Assembly: GCA_016200895.1 (NCBI GenBank)
Contig: JACQDX010000125.1
Coordinates: 1 to 64,000, forward strand
Length of the DNA: 64,000 bases
Direction of reading: 5' to 3'
From: Burkholderiales bacterium
GTDB taxonomy: Bacteria; Pseudomonadota; Gammaproteobacteria; Burkholderiales; Burkholderiaceae_D
Part shown: piece by piece, positions 39,619 through 48,785 of the stretch
Layout: the number at the start of each line of letters is the position of its first letter
Position numbering within the stretch: the first letter of the stretch is position 1
Made by a program: the position numbers and the translations under genes
Notes under the pieces: generated by a model
Databases searched by the model: none
The model's input: only the letters and a program-made list of their open reading frames with translations
Told to the model about the DNA's origin: nothing

Positions 39619-39950
39619 CAGGCTTTACGCACGTCATCTTGCTGGGAGAAGCTGATTTTTCTACTCACTAATTGCCAATACATGACCCAGTCTCCCATGA
39701 AGGAAAACAAGAGCTGTTTGAATGATGCCGGGCGGTTCTTTTCGAAAACAAAGTGTCCGATCCAGGCAAAGCCATAACCGCAGATGGGTACTGCCAGTAA
39801 ATATCCAGCATGGTCGGTGACGATAAATGTGGCGAAACTCAAAATCACCAGACTGCTTCCAAGAAAGTGCAATTGTCTGCAAGTTTTATTACTGTGTTCA
39901 GTCAAGTAAAAAGCGTAAAACGCTGAAAAGTCAGTGTATTTCTCTGCCAT
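39618..39950 (-). CDS. DUF962/Mpo1-like small membrane protein
   Basis: This is a 110-residue protein with four hydrophobic segments. FYAFYLTEHSNKTCRQLHFL and FAWIGHFVFEKNRPASF match the DUF962 (Mpo1-like) family. In yeast the homologue is an Fe(II)-dependent dioxygenase that shortens 2-hydroxy fatty acids by one carbon. The histidines in HSN, LHF and GHFVFEKN are present here. The start at 39950 uses the GGAG that is itself part of an upstream ATG at 39962. It may be another lipid-metabolism gene next to the lipid cluster (inference). Confidence 0.87.
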   Translation of the reverse strand: MAEKYTDFSAFYAFYLTEHSNKTCRQLHFLGSSLVILSFATFIVTDHAGYLLAVPICGYGFAWIGHFVFEKNRPASFKQLLFSFMGDWVMYWQLVSRKISFSQQDDVRKA

Positions 39951-39962
39951 TGTCGTCTCCAT

Positions 39963-40398
39963 CTGGTTTCCATCTTTGTTATTACATCTATCAGCGATCG
40001 GATAGCCTTGTTATTGGCCATCTTAGGACAAGTGTCAGCAGTAGTGTTAGTAAATTTCCATATCTTCAAATGGTTTATCAAATTTTCAATGATGCTGCAT
40101 GGATAGTGATAAATTGCAATATTGACATTGCAAAAACATCTACTATTATTCAAGTTGATATACATTTAAGAAATAACTATATATGATTTTTGCTACTAAG
40201 CTTAATCTTTCGATAGTTATATTTAATAATATAAGTGTTTGATGTTAAAAGCTTTATTAGAAAGACACAAATTTTAATAATTTCCTTGTGGCATTAAATT
40301 CTGTGTGGCAATATGAGTTTGTCGAACAAGCTTATGCAGGCCCTGATCAAGTAAACCAAGTCAAACATTTTTCAGCTGACAACGTTTTTGGGGGAATC
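39963..40398. other. AT-rich gap before the chemoreceptor gene
   Basis: No protein-like frame is visible. The sequence from about 40090 to 40280 is very AT-rich, as expected around promoters. I looked for a flagellar sigma-28 promoter and saw none that fits the consensus well. The ribosome binding site GGGGGAA at 40390-40396 belongs to the chemoreceptor gene. Confidence 0.4.
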
Positions 40399-42144
40399 AT
40401 GAACATCGAGAATTCAAAAGTCTCAACCCGTCTGATAACTGGTTTTGGCCTGGTTTTGGGCTTGCTGCTGGTTGTTCTTCTTCTGGGAACAACTTATATG
40501 GCGAAGATGCATCAGCGTCTGGAAGAAATCGCCAACGTCAATAATGTACAGTCCAAACTGGCATCAACCATGTATCTGACCGTGACCGAACGGGCACTGG
40601 CCTTGCGCAATCTCATTTTATTGTCAGACGAAGCAGAAATCCAGATCGAAGTGAAAAGGATCGCAGCGCAGACCAAGAGATATGCCGAGGCTGAAGAAAA
40701 ACTCACGCAGATGTTGAGAGTTGATCCAAATGCGACGCCAGAGCAAATTGCCTTGCTGGGTAAGATCAGGGATCAGGCTAAATTATCTGAACCTTTTATC
40801 GCCAAAGGCGCAGAGTTGGGTGTTAATAAACAAGGTGATGAAGCTTATAAATTACTGCGTTTCGAATTCCGCCCGATACAAAAAAAATGGTGGGACTTGC
40901 TGAACGAATTTATTTCTGACGAAGAAAAACAGAATTCTGCAGCCATTGACCAGGCACAACAAGATTATAGTGATGCAAAAAAACTCATGTATATGTTTGG
41001 TGCTGCTGCCTTGTTGGTCGGCATGTTAGCAGCCTGGATCATCGTCAGAAGTTTGCTGAAACAATTGGGTGGCGAGCCACGCTATGCAGTGCAAATAGCC
41101 GAAAGAATTGCTGCGGGTGATTTGTCTGTTCCTATCAAACTGGCAGATAAGGACACGCATAGTCTCATGCATGCCATGCATGGAATGCAAAAAGGATTGG
41201 CTGACATTGTAGGAATGGTGCGCTCAGGTACAGATACTATCGCTACCGCTTCAAGGCAAATAGCTTCGGGCAATATGGACTTGTCTTCACGTACTGAGGC
41301 ACAGGCGGGTTCATTAGAGGAAACAGCATCATCAATGGAAGAACTGACTTCTACAGTCAAACAAAATGCTGACAGTGCCAGGCAAGCCAATATTCTGGCG
41401 CAATCTGCCTCGGATGTTGCTATCAAGGGAGGTACTGTGGTCTCTGAAGTTGTCCAGACCATGGGTTCCATTAACACTTCGTCTCGCAAGATTGTAGATA
41501 TCATCGGTGTTATTGATGGTATTGCTTTTCAAACCAATATTCTCGCCTTGAATGCCGCTGTTGAGGCTGCCCGTGCTGGTGAACAAGGCCGCGGTTTTGC
41601 TGTCGTTGCCACTGAAGTCAGGAATCTGGCTCAGCGTTCAGCCGAGGCTGCGCGTGAAATCAAGCATTTGATTGATGATTCGGTCACCAAGGTGGATATA
41701 GGTGCAAAACTGGTCGATCAGGCCGGGCTGACGATGGATGAAATTGTGGTCAGCATCAAGCGTGTGACCGGCATTATGAGTGAGATCATGCTGGCAAGTC
41801 AGGAGCAGACTGTAGGTATAGAACAGATCAATGAAGCCATCGCGCAGATGGATGATGTCACCCAGCAAAATGCTGCATTGGTGGAAGAGGCAGCTGCTGC
41901 CGCTACTGCATTGCAAAATCAGGCGGATGACTTGTCTGAACTGGTCAGCACCTTCCAACTGGTGACTGAGAAAAATGCTCAGCCTGCATGGAGTGAGCCT
42001 GTTATGACGGACAAGAAAATTGTCCCGCTGATTAAAAAGGTCGCACCTCAGAATAAAAATAAAAGCGCTGTGAAACAGATTAAGCGTGTGGCGAATGCCA
42101 ATAATAATCCCCAGTCGGGTAATGCTGATTGGGAAGAATTTTGA
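40399..42144 (+). CDS. Methyl-accepting chemotaxis protein
   Basis: This is a 581-residue receptor. The first transmembrane helix is near residues 13-34, followed by a four-helix-bundle periplasmic sensor (to about 190). A second helix lies near 197-217, then HAMP, then the signalling domain. Its tip contains [20 protein letters not shown] and [19 protein letters not shown]. Methylation-helix motifs such as [19 protein letters not shown] are present. The very C-terminus, DWEEF, matches the xWxxF pentapeptide that tethers CheR/CheB. The start at 40399 is set by the ribosome binding site; the frame open from 40288 is not coding. The ligand is unknown. It lies 48 bases ahead of cysC. Confidence 0.95.
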   Translation: MNIENSKVSTRLITGFGLVLGLLLVVLLLGTTYMAKMHQRLEEIANVNNVQSKLASTMYLTVTERALALRNLILLSDEAEIQIEVKRIAAQTKRYAEAEEKLTQMLRVDPNATPEQIALLGKIRDQAKLSEPFIAKGAELGVNKQGDEAYKLLRFEFRPIQKKWWDLLNEFISDEEKQNSAAIDQAQQDYSDAKKLMYMFGAAALLVGMLAAWIIVRSLLKQLGGEPRYAVQIAERIAAGDLSVPIKLADKDTHSLMHAMHGMQKGLADIVGMVRSGTDTIATASRQIASGNMDLSSRTEAQAGSLEETASSMEELTSTVKQNADSARQANILAQSASDVAIKGGTVVSEVVQTMGSINTSSRKIVDIIGVIDGIAFQTNILALNAAVEAARAGEQGRGFAVVATEVRNLAQRSAEAAREIKHLIDDSVTKVDIGAKLVDQAGLTMDEIVVSIKRVTGIMSEIMLASQEQTVGIEQINEAIAQMDDVTQQNAALVEEAAAAATALQNQADDLSELVSTFQLVTEKNAQPAWSEPVMTDKKIVPLIKKVAPQNKNKSAVKQIKRVANANNNPQSGNADWEEF

Positions 42145-42192
42145 TGAGCTGAATGAATTGTTGGACACTAGCGGTAAAACCAGGAGCAACAT

Positions 42193-42897
42193 ATGCAAGC
42201 GAATACGAGCATACTGGAAGACAAGCCACAAGCTGAACAGACAATGGTCAGAGTAGAGCGCAGGACGCAATTTGGTCGCTTTGTGCAAAGCCCGCAGACG
42301 AGTGGGGTGGATATCAAATGGCATTATGGCGTTGTCAATTCAAATGCCCGTGAACGCTTGATGCGGCAAAGTCCGGCTACATTGTGGCTGACCGGTTTGA
42401 GTGGGGCAGGTAAATCGACGCTGGCCTATGCACTGGAAAAAATAATGCTGGAACGCGGTCACTGTTGTTTTGTCGTTGATGGCGATAACCTGCGCCATCA
42501 CCTGAACAGTGACTTAGGATTTTCTGCCCACGACAGACGCGAAAACATACGCAGGGCAGCGGAAGTAGCCCATCTGATGAATGAAGCAGGGATGATCGCC
42601 ATCACTGCGTTTATTTCACCGTTTCGTGATGACAGGGCGATGGCGAAAGAAATAATAGGGCAAGAACGCTTTGTCGAAGTACACGTGAGTACGCCGGGGA
42701 TAGTGTGCGAAAGGCGTGACTCCAAAGGTCTGTATGCCAAGGCACGCAGAGGAGAAATCCCCGAATTTACAGGCGTCTCAGCTCCTTACGAAGCACCTTT
42801 GGACCCTGATCTGGAAATCAATTCTGAGCAACATACGATAGAAGACGCCGCCGAAAAACTCTACAGACACCTGATAGGATTATGCTATATCAAATAG
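42193..42897 (+). CDS. cysC: Adenylyl-sulfate kinase
   Basis: This 234-residue enzyme phosphorylates APS to PAPS. The P-loop GLSGAGKSTLAYALE (about residue 68 on) and VDGDNLRHHLNSDLGF are typical, as are DRRENIRRAAEVAHLM and the lid/APS segment AFISPFRDDR. The N-terminus is about 35 residues longer than usual and polar, and the family entry motif VDIKWHYGVV follows it. AGGAGCAAC precedes the ATG. There is no ATP sulfurylase or PAPS reductase nearby. Instead a DHH phosphoesterase and a sulfotransferase follow, which points to sulfation rather than assimilation. Confidence 0.95.
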   Translation: MQANTSILEDKPQAEQTMVRVERRTQFGRFVQSPQTSGVDIKWHYGVVNSNARERLMRQSPATLWLTGLSGAGKSTLAYALEKIMLERGHCCFVVDGDNLRHHLNSDLGFSAHDRRENIRRAAEVAHLMNEAGMIAITAFISPFRDDRAMAKEIIGQERFVEVHVSTPGIVCERRDSKGLYAKARRGEIPEFTGVSAPYEAPLDPDLEINSEQHTIEDAAEKLYRHLIGLCYIK

Positions 42898-42917
42898 CGG
42901 CAAATAGTGGGAAATTC

Positions 42918-43928
42918 ATGTCAGCAGAGTTCAATCATTCAGTACTAGCCTACGATGTGTTTAATGGTGACGCGGATGGTATTTGCGCCTTGCATCAGCT
43001 CAGGTTGGCGCAACCACGCGATGCTGGACTGATTACCGGTGCCAAGCGGGATATTGATTTGCTCAACCGCTTCGTAGCTAAATCTGGTGACAAGCTGACA
43101 GTCCTGGATATCTCCCTGGACAGCAATATTGCAGCACTGCGCAAGCATCTTGCCGCCGGTGCAGAGATTACTTACTTCGATCATCACAATGCTGCACTGG
43201 CTTTTGAGCATGAACATCTGCATTTGCATTGCGACATGGCCGCTGATGTATGCAGCAGCATACTGGTCAATCGCCATTTAAACGGTCAATATTGGCAATG
43301 GGCAGTTGTTGCAGCTTATGGGGATAACTTGCCTGATGTTGCAACTTCCATGGGCATTGAGGCAGGTCTGAATGAGTTGCAGCGCAAGCAATTGCAAGAG
43401 TTGGGTATTATGCTCAACTATAACGCCTATGGCGAGTCAGTAGATGATTTGCATTTTCACCCGGCGGCCTTATACCTTGCCCTACATGACTATGTCGATC
43501 CTTTCGATTTTTTGAATAATGCTGCGCAATTTGATGTCTTGCGTGCAGCCTATGCCAGTGATATGGCGTTTATGCAAGGCTTGCGTGCCCATAGGCAAAA
43601 TGAATTGTCCAGCATCTATATCTTGCCTGCTCAGTCATGGGCCAGGCGTGTCTCAGGCATTCTGGCAAATCAATTGACGCAAGAGCAGCGTGGAAAATCT
43701 TTCGCGGTACTGACTGCAAAACCAGATGGCAATTATGTCGTCAGCGTGCGTTCAGGTAATGCAGATAGCTGCCCGGCCAACCAATTCTGTTCTATGTTTG
43801 CTACCGGTGGCGGACGACGTGGCGCAGGTGGTATCAATCATTTACCAGCGTCAGAAGTAGATGGTTTTATACAAACTTTTATAGCTTTTTTCGACAAAAT
43901 GGAAAAACCTCAACTCAGCTTGTCATGA
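42918..43928 (+). CDS. DHH-family phosphoesterase, possible PAP phosphatase
   Basis: This is a 336-residue protein with the DHH metal-site motifs VFNGDADGICA (about 14-24), ITYFDHHNA (about 82-90) and a GDNLPD block. A C-terminal DHHA1-type domain ends in GGGRRGAGGINHLPA, the substrate-binding glycine-rich motif. The start at 42918 follows GGGAA and lies after the cysC stop; an upstream ATG at 42882 overlaps cysC. DHH-DHHA1 proteins of the NrnA group cut short oligonucleotides and 3'-phosphoadenosine-5'-phosphate. Lying between cysC and a sulfotransferase, PAP removal is the attractive role, but that is inference. It could also act on other phosphoesters. Confidence 0.82.
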   Translation: MSAEFNHSVLAYDVFNGDADGICALHQLRLAQPRDAGLITGAKRDIDLLNRFVAKSGDKLTVLDISLDSNIAALRKHLAAGAEITYFDHHNAALAFEHEHLHLHCDMAADVCSSILVNRHLNGQYWQWAVVAAYGDNLPDVATSMGIEAGLNELQRKQLQELGIMLNYNAYGESVDDLHFHPAALYLALHDYVDPFDFLNNAAQFDVLRAAYASDMAFMQGLRAHRQNELSSIYILPAQSWARRVSGILANQLTQEQRGKSFAVLTAKPDGNYVVSVRSGNADSCPANQFCSMFATGGGRRGAGGINHLPASEVDGFIQTFIAFFDKMEKPQLSLS

Positions 43929-43988
43929 CCTGACAAGATGGCAAGGTGGTTCTTCCAGATTCAGACCTTCAAGTATGGGGAGAGCATC

Positions 43989-45059
43989 ATGGCAGAATCA
44001 GATAGTGTGACCAGCGTACAAAAAACGGCTACTGCCAGTAAGCGACCGACTCCTGTACTGATGATACCCTTGCGCCGCTGCGGGAGTCATGCCTTGCGTT
44101 TGCGCCTGAACAACAGCAAGGAGTTTTATTCGCCTTATCCCCTGCATATTGTTGACTTCATGCCGCTGGTGCCGCGTTATGGCGATCTGAATGACGATGA
44201 GTCTTACTTCCGGCTGGTTGTCGATGTCGTCGGCTTGCAAGCTGCCAGCATGGTGAAATGGAAGGGCATGGTATTTGATCCTGTGGATGTGTTTGAGTCT
44301 ATCAAGAATGATCAACGCAGCGTGCACAGGATATTGTGGGAATTGCTATTGCGCACGGGTGAGTATCATCATGCCAGCATCGTCATGGATAAGTCACTCG
44401 ATAGCGTGCATTATGCAGAAGAGCTTTTGCAGATATTTCCGAATATGCTGTTCCTGAACGTAGTCAGAGACCCAAGAGCGCAGGTTGCTTCGATGAACAA
44501 GGCAATTATTCATGATTATGACTCCACATTGAATGCCATGGCCTGGTTGGAAGCGCACCAGTTATCGCGCGATATTATCAAGCTCCACCCAGATCGGGTG
44601 CTGACGATACGTTATGAAGATTTTTTGAGTAATCAGGAAACTGTACTGAGGGCGATATGCGATTTCTTTGGCATGCAGTTCTTGCCCGAGATGCTGGATG
44701 TCACCCATTCCAGCGAAGCGCAGCAAATATCCCAGATGTCAGCCTTATGGGCGACCAATCGTTTTCCACCTGTCATGGCCAACAAGGACAAATTCAAGCA
44801 GCAGTTAAGCATGCAGGAAATTGAAGTCATAGAAAGCCTGACCAAAGAATTCATGCAACTGTATGGCTATGAAATGATGACAGATGCGAATCTGGAATTG
44901 AGCCCGGAAGTGCTGGCAGCAGCAAAGGACAAGTCAAGCAAGGGCAGGGTCGAGGCCTGGGATACCCTGAAGCACGACAATTACAAAGATTACGTCTTGC
45001 GTCGCTTCAGGGCAGATTACCTGGCCAGCCTGAATCAGCGCCTGCCTGTGCATGCGTAG
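43989..45059 (+). CDS. PAPS-dependent sulfotransferase family protein
   Basis: This is a 356-residue cytoplasmic protein. The phosphosulfate-binding loop near the N-terminus reads PLRRCGSHALRLRL, a variant of the usual PxSGTTxL. The 3'-phosphate-binding block VVRDPRAQVASMNK and the later IRYEDFLSNQETVLRAICDF are clear. The start at 43989 has GGGGAGA just upstream; the frame open from 43938 is not needed. The acceptor is unknown; the family includes small-molecule, lipid and sugar sulfotransferases. There is no transmembrane segment. It is 60 bases after the DHH gene. Confidence 0.84.
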   Translation: MAESDSVTSVQKTATASKRPTPVLMIPLRRCGSHALRLRLNNSKEFYSPYPLHIVDFMPLVPRYGDLNDDESYFRLVVDVVGLQAASMVKWKGMVFDPVDVFESIKNDQRSVHRILWELLLRTGEYHHASIVMDKSLDSVHYAEELLQIFPNMLFLNVVRDPRAQVASMNKAIIHDYDSTLNAMAWLEAHQLSRDIIKLHPDRVLTIRYEDFLSNQETVLRAICDFFGMQFLPEMLDVTHSSEAQQISQMSALWATNRFPPVMANKDKFKQQLSMQEIEVIESLTKEFMQLYGYEMMTDANLELSPEVLAAAKDKSSKGRVEAWDTLKHDNYKDYVLRRFRADYLASLNQRLPVHA

Positions 45060-45069
45060 AAGTTGAAGA

Positions 45070-45693
45070 CTATACTAGTGCGACCATAATGCCGGCACCT
45101 GTCACCAGGGTGCCGGCAATTCTTTCTGTCATCACTGCATACCTTTCCTGAGTCGCCCAGTGACTGGCTTTGCTGGCCAGCATGCCATATCCCAGCAGAA
45201 TAAAAAATTCCGGAATGATGGAACAGGCGGCCAGTATCAGCATCTGCACACCTACGGGTTCCTTGGGCTCGATGAATTGCGGCAGTATCGCTACAAACAT
45301 CAACAGGGTTTTGGGGTTCATCAATTGCAGCATCAGTGCGCTGCTGAATATCTTCCTGCCACTGAGCGCTACACTATCCAGTTTGGATATGGTCAGTGGT
45401 GATGGCTTGCCAAAGATGGCCGACAAGCCCAGATAGACCAGATATGCCGCACCAAGGTATTTGATCGCCATGAATACTTTGGGTGAGGCCAGTATCAAGG
45501 ACCCAATACCTGTCGCCGATACTGCAAAATAAATGGCATTGCCCGTCAATATGCCCAGCGTGACAAACAGGGATGTGCGCCATCCCCTGGCTATGCCATA
45601 AGCGACCACCATCATGACAGCCGGGCCTGGTGACAGCGATAATGCCGCTTCTGTGGCTGTGAATAATGCCCAGCTTTCCAGATTCATTGCCAT
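45070..45693 (-). CDS. LysE/RhtB-family amino-acid exporter
   Basis: This is a 207-residue inner-membrane protein with six hydrophobic segments. ALSLSPGPAVMMVVAYGIARG and the later LMLQLMNPKTLLMFVAILPQF are the RhtB/LysE marks. It would export an amino acid or derivative such as homoserine, threonine or lysine. It is the last gene of the minus-strand run metY / alpha-beta hydrolase / exporter, six bases after the hydrolase. Next to metY, homoserine-like export is plausible but unproven. Confidence 0.9.
   Translation of the reverse strand: MAMNLESWALFTATEAALSLSPGPAVMMVVAYGIARGWRTSLFVTLGILTGNAIYFAVSATGIGSLILASPKVFMAIKYLGAAYLVYLGLSAIFGKPSPLTISKLDSVALSGRKIFSSALMLQLMNPKTLLMFVAILPQFIEPKEPVGVQMLILAACSIIPEFFILLGYGMLASKASHWATQERYAVMTERIAGTLVTGAGIMVALV
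45091..45117 (+). other. Hairpin in the end of the LysE gene
   Basis: A perfect 9-bp GC-rich stem (45091-45099 with 45109-45117) is followed by AATTCTTTCT on the plus strand. It lies 32 bases after the sulfotransferase stop, inside the last codons of the convergent exporter gene. It may end the sulfation transcript. Confidence 0.45.
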
Positions 45694-45699
45694 CGCTGC

Positions 45700-46506
45700 T
45701 TATGTCTTCACAAAATCGTGGATGGCTGCCAGAACCTGGTCAGCCTGTTCTGACATCAGTGAATGGCCACAATTGTCTATGATCTTTTGTTGGCTATTCG
45801 GGATGGCTTTGCTCAGAATCAGGCTAGCCTTCGCTGGGGTCATCATATCTTTTTTGCCGAGTATAAAGAGGCTGGGGCAGGTCATTGATTGCGCGGCTAC
45901 TTCGCCATTGGCATAGGCATTGCACGCAGCAAAGTCCGTATAAAAAACCTTGTCAGGATTGATGGCAGAAATGCGCTGCATCAGGCGCTGGCTGACACCC
46001 ATCACATAAAAGCCAGGGCCAGGGCAGGATGGTTTGTGCGCGATGGAGGTGTGTGACCAGATATTCACCATATCAATTGCTGTTTGCTCTTGGTCGCGGG
46101 CGGCATTGAGTAAGGTGTCTGATACTTTCATGGGGTAGGCTGTACCAACCATGATGAGTTTGTTTACACGGGAACTGGCTTTGAAAGAGGTTTCCAGCGC
46201 GATCAAAGAGCCCATGCTATGCCCGATCAGAGTCGCTTGCGCTATGCCTGCTACATCCAGCAAAGCAAGCAGCCAGTCTGCCATTTGCTCTACGCTCGTC
46301 AGAGCCAGAGCTTTGCTACGGCCATGGCCGGGTAAATCGACTGCCAGTACATTAAAACCATGATGTGCCAGATAGCGAGTCTGCAGGCCCCAGACCGAGT
46401 GATCATTTTGTGCACCGTGGATGAACACCAGCGTGGGCAAGACAGGGTTGTAAGCCTTGCCACCGGTATAGCAATAGGCTACATAGCCATTGACTTCAAA
46501 TAACAT
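45700..46506 (-). CDS. Alpha/beta-fold hydrolase
   Basis: This is a 268-residue hydrolase with HGAQNDHSVW (oxyanion region), AVDLPGHGRSK, the nucleophile serine in LIGHSMGSLIALE, an aspartate in ILGKKDMMTP and the histidine in DNCGHSLMSE. It is a complete Ser-Asp-His set. The substrate is unknown. The start at 46506 has AAAGGAG; the frame open to 46539 overlaps metY. The neighbouring metY and LysE genes on the same strand suggest an amino-acid-linked role, but esterases of this type occur everywhere. Confidence 0.85.
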   Translation of the reverse strand: MLFEVNGYVAYCYTGGKAYNPVLPTLVFIHGAQNDHSVWGLQTRYLAHHGFNVLAVDLPGHGRSKALALTSVEQMADWLLALLDVAGIAQATLIGHSMGSLIALETSFKASSRVNKLIMVGTAYPMKVSDTLLNAARDQEQTAIDMVNIWSHTSIAHKPSCPGPGFYVMGVSQRLMQRISAINPDKVFYTDFAACNAYANGEVAAQSMTCPSLFILGKKDMMTPAKASLILSKAIPNSQQKIIDNCGHSLMSEQADQVLAAIHDFVKT

Positions 46507-46507
46507 C

Positions 46508-47818
46508 TCAGGCTCCTTTCTGTGCAGCTTTGAGGCCACGTGACAGGTCTTCGATCAGGTCCTCGACATTTTCCAGGCCTATCGACAAGCGCATGGTTCC
46601 CTCGGTAATGCCGGATGCCAGCAATTGCTCCGCAGGCACGCGGAAATGTGTGGTCGAAGCTGGATGTATCGCCAGTGACTTGGCGTCGCCGACATTGGCC
46701 AAGTGTGAAAAGATATTCAGTGATTCAATAAAGCGTTGTCCGGCTGCGCGATTACCCTTGATGTTGAATGAAAATACTGCACCGCAACCTTTGGGCAGTA
46801 AGGTCTTTGCCAGTTCATAGTCAGGGTGATTTTCCAGTTCAGGATAAGAGACTGAATCGACTGCCGGATGCGCAACCAGGAATTCGACAACTTTGCGGGT
46901 GTTTGCCACATGCCTGTCCATGCGCAGGCCCAGGGTTTCTATGCCTTGCAAAATGGTGAAGGCATTGTGCGGGCTCATGCAGGCACCAAAGTCGCGCAAG
47001 CCTTCCCTGCGTGCCCTGAGTGAAAATGCGGCGACAGTTGACTCTTCGCTGAATACCATGCCGTGGAAGCCGTCATAAGGCTCACAAAGCTCGGCAAAGT
47101 GCCCGGTCTTTTCATACGCTGCCTGCCAGTCAAAAGTGCCGCCATCGACCAGCAAACCACCTATGGCTGTACCATGGCCACACAGGAACTTGGTGGCTGA
47201 ATGAAACACCAGGTCAGCACCATGATCAAATGGTTTCAGCAGATAAGGTGTGGTGAAGGTGGAGTCCAGCATCAATGGTAAATGATGCTCATGCGCAATT
47301 TCTGCGACTGCTGGGATATTCAGTACATCCAGGCCCGGGTTGCCCAGAGTTTCTGCAAACAAGACTTTGGTGTTTGGACGTATGGCTGCACGCCAGGCAT
47401 CCAGATTACGCGGATCAACGAAGGTGGTTTCTATGCCAAAGCGCTTCATCGTATATGCCAGCAGATTTTGCGAACCACCATATAAGGCGCGCGATGCGAC
47501 CACATGAGAGCCAGCACCGGCTATGGTTGTCAGGCCCAGGTGCATGGCTGCTTGCCCGCTGGCAACGGCAATACCCGCTACTCCACCTTCCAGAGCTGCA
47601 ATTCTTTCTTCCAAAACAGCATTGGTGGGGTTGGAGATGCGTGAATAGACATGGCCAGCTCTTTCCATATTGAAGAGCGAAGCTGCATGATCAGAATCCT
47701 TGAACACAAAAGAGGATGTCAGGTAAATGGGGGTGGCACGTGCGCCTGTGGCAGGATCGGGCGCAGCGCCCGCATGCAGGGACAGGGTGTCAAAGCCGTG
47801 ATATTTAGGGCCGCTCAT
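46508..47818 (-). CDS. metY: O-acetylhomoserine/O-succinylhomoserine sulfhydrylase
   Basis: This is a 436-residue enzyme of the Cys/Met-metabolism PLP family. It makes homocysteine (or methionine) from acylated homoserine and sulfide or methanethiol. Visible motifs are VYSRISNPTNAVLEERIAAL, ASRALYGGSQNLL, DSTFTTPYLLKP, the PLP-lysine site FHSATKFLCGHGTAIGG and HPASTTHFR near the end. The length of about 430 fits MetY rather than the shorter MetZ/MetB. The region upstream has no SAM or SAH riboswitch that I can recognise. Confidence 0.92.
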   Translation of the reverse strand: MSGPKYHGFDTLSLHAGAAPDPATGARATPIYLTSSFVFKDSDHAASLFNMERAGHVYSRISNPTNAVLEERIAALEGGVAGIAVASGQAAMHLGLTTIAGAGSHVVASRALYGGSQNLLAYTMKRFGIETTFVDPRNLDAWRAAIRPNTKVLFAETLGNPGLDVLNIPAVAEIAHEHHLPLMLDSTFTTPYLLKPFDHGADLVFHSATKFLCGHGTAIGGLLVDGGTFDWQAAYEKTGHFAELCEPYDGFHGMVFSEESTVAAFSLRARREGLRDFGACMSPHNAFTILQGIETLGLRMDRHVANTRKVVEFLVAHPAVDSVSYPELENHPDYELAKTLLPKGCGAVFSFNIKGNRAAGQRFIESLNIFSHLANVGDAKSLAIHPASTTHFRVPAEQLLASGITEGTMRLSIGLENVEDLIEDLSRGLKAAQKGA

Positions 47819-47984
47819 TGGTGAGAGTCTCCATATTGTGAGGCAGCAATGCTACCATCGCTCATGCCAAGCATGCAAAATGCACGTGAATTCATGAATA
47901 AAATATTTTACATGCTGGATTTTTTGCAAGGCTTGCGATACATTGCAATCAAGGTCCACATAAATGTATAAGAGGAGGGGCATC

Positions 47985-48434
47985 ATGAAAGTTTCAGAGA
48001 TACTTCAAGTGAAGGGTAATATCCTTTTCACGATCACACCTGATATCCCTATCACCGAAGCCGTCAGCGTCATGGAAGAGAAAGATATCGGTTCTCTGGT
48101 CGTGATGGAGTACGGCGATCTGGTTGGCATACTGACTTTCCGTGAAGTCATACGTGCCATTCATAAAAACCAGGGCTCACTTGGTAACGGTACTGTACGC
48201 AAATACATGGATGACCACCCTTTGACTGTGACACCAGAAACCGAAGTCAATGAAGTGCGTCGCATGATGCTGGAAAAACATTCACGTTATCTGCCTGTCA
48301 TGGACGCAAAAACCCTACTGGGTGTGATCTCATTTTATGATGTAGCCAGAGCTGTTCTTGAAGCGCAAAGCTTTGAAAACAAGATGTTGAAAGCCTATAT
48401 CCGTGACTGGCCTGTTGAAGAAAACGAGCAGTAA
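47985..48434 (+). CDS. CBS-domain pair protein
   Basis: This is a 149-residue stand-alone protein made of two CBS motifs (about 8-60 and 73-130), shown by ITEAVSVMEEKDIGSLVVME and RYLPVMDAKTLLGVISFYDV. Such proteins bind adenine nucleotides or SAM and modulate partners. The start is set by AGGAGGGG four bases ahead of the ATG. The gene is divergent from metY. Because metY consumes the methyl/sulfur pathway, SAM sensing is one idea, but no evidence fixes the ligand. Confidence 0.9.
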   Translation: MKVSEILQVKGNILFTITPDIPITEAVSVMEEKDIGSLVVMEYGDLVGILTFREVIRAIHKNQGSLGNGTVRKYMDDHPLTVTPETEVNEVRRMMLEKHSRYLPVMDAKTLLGVISFYDVARAVLEAQSFENKMLKAYIRDWPVEENEQ

Positions 48435-48785
48435 TATCGACTGATTAGTGCACTCATTAAGACACTGATTAATGTAAAGATTAAGGCGTGTTGACATTTA
48501 TTTTGGGATCGCGAATGAAACTGAACCGTAGCGTAGCAAGGCCAGGCTTGTATGGCTCCCGCCGTATGAGAGTGATGCCGTACGCACTGGATAACAGGGT
48601 TTACAGGATACTGCGTCTTGTCAGGGGCAGCATCCCCGACTGCACAGCACGCCACGCCAACCTGCATGGTCGCGAGAACGCTGTACCTAAAGTAGATATC
48701 AATATGCACTAAACCAACCAACGCCCGCAAGCTTGATAGCGGGCGTTTTTTATTGTCTGTTTGGACGCTTGATAAGGGAAATAAT
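48435..48785 (+). ncRNA. Possible small RNA or long 3' UTR after the CBS gene
   Basis: No convincing gene is visible here. An in-frame ATG at 48515 opens a 65-codon basic frame to 48712 that I do not trust. A perfect TTGACA at 48491-48496 has only a poor -10 (AATGAA) 17 bases on. Several hairpins follow, for example around 48545-48565 and a GGGG/CCCC stem near 48626-48640, ending at the terminator at 48720. This would give an RNA of about 220 bases. It does not match 6S, 4.5S, RNase P or tmRNA signatures that I know. Confidence 0.3.
48720..48752 (+). terminator. Terminator after the possible small RNA
   Basis: A 9-bp perfect stem (48720-48728 with 48739-48747), a ten-base loop and the tail TTTTATTG follow the usual layout. 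It lies about 290 bases downstream of the CBS-gene stop, so something between is probably transcribed. Confidence 0.9.

Noticed and set aside
47819..47984. SAM or SAH riboswitch ahead of metY
   Set aside because: The short region shows no matching conserved stems or motifs on the minus strand.
48395..48730. Antisense 111-codon frame in the gap after the CBS gene
   Set aside because: It runs through the terminator region, overlaps the CBS gene end and shows no ribosome binding site or protein-like composition.
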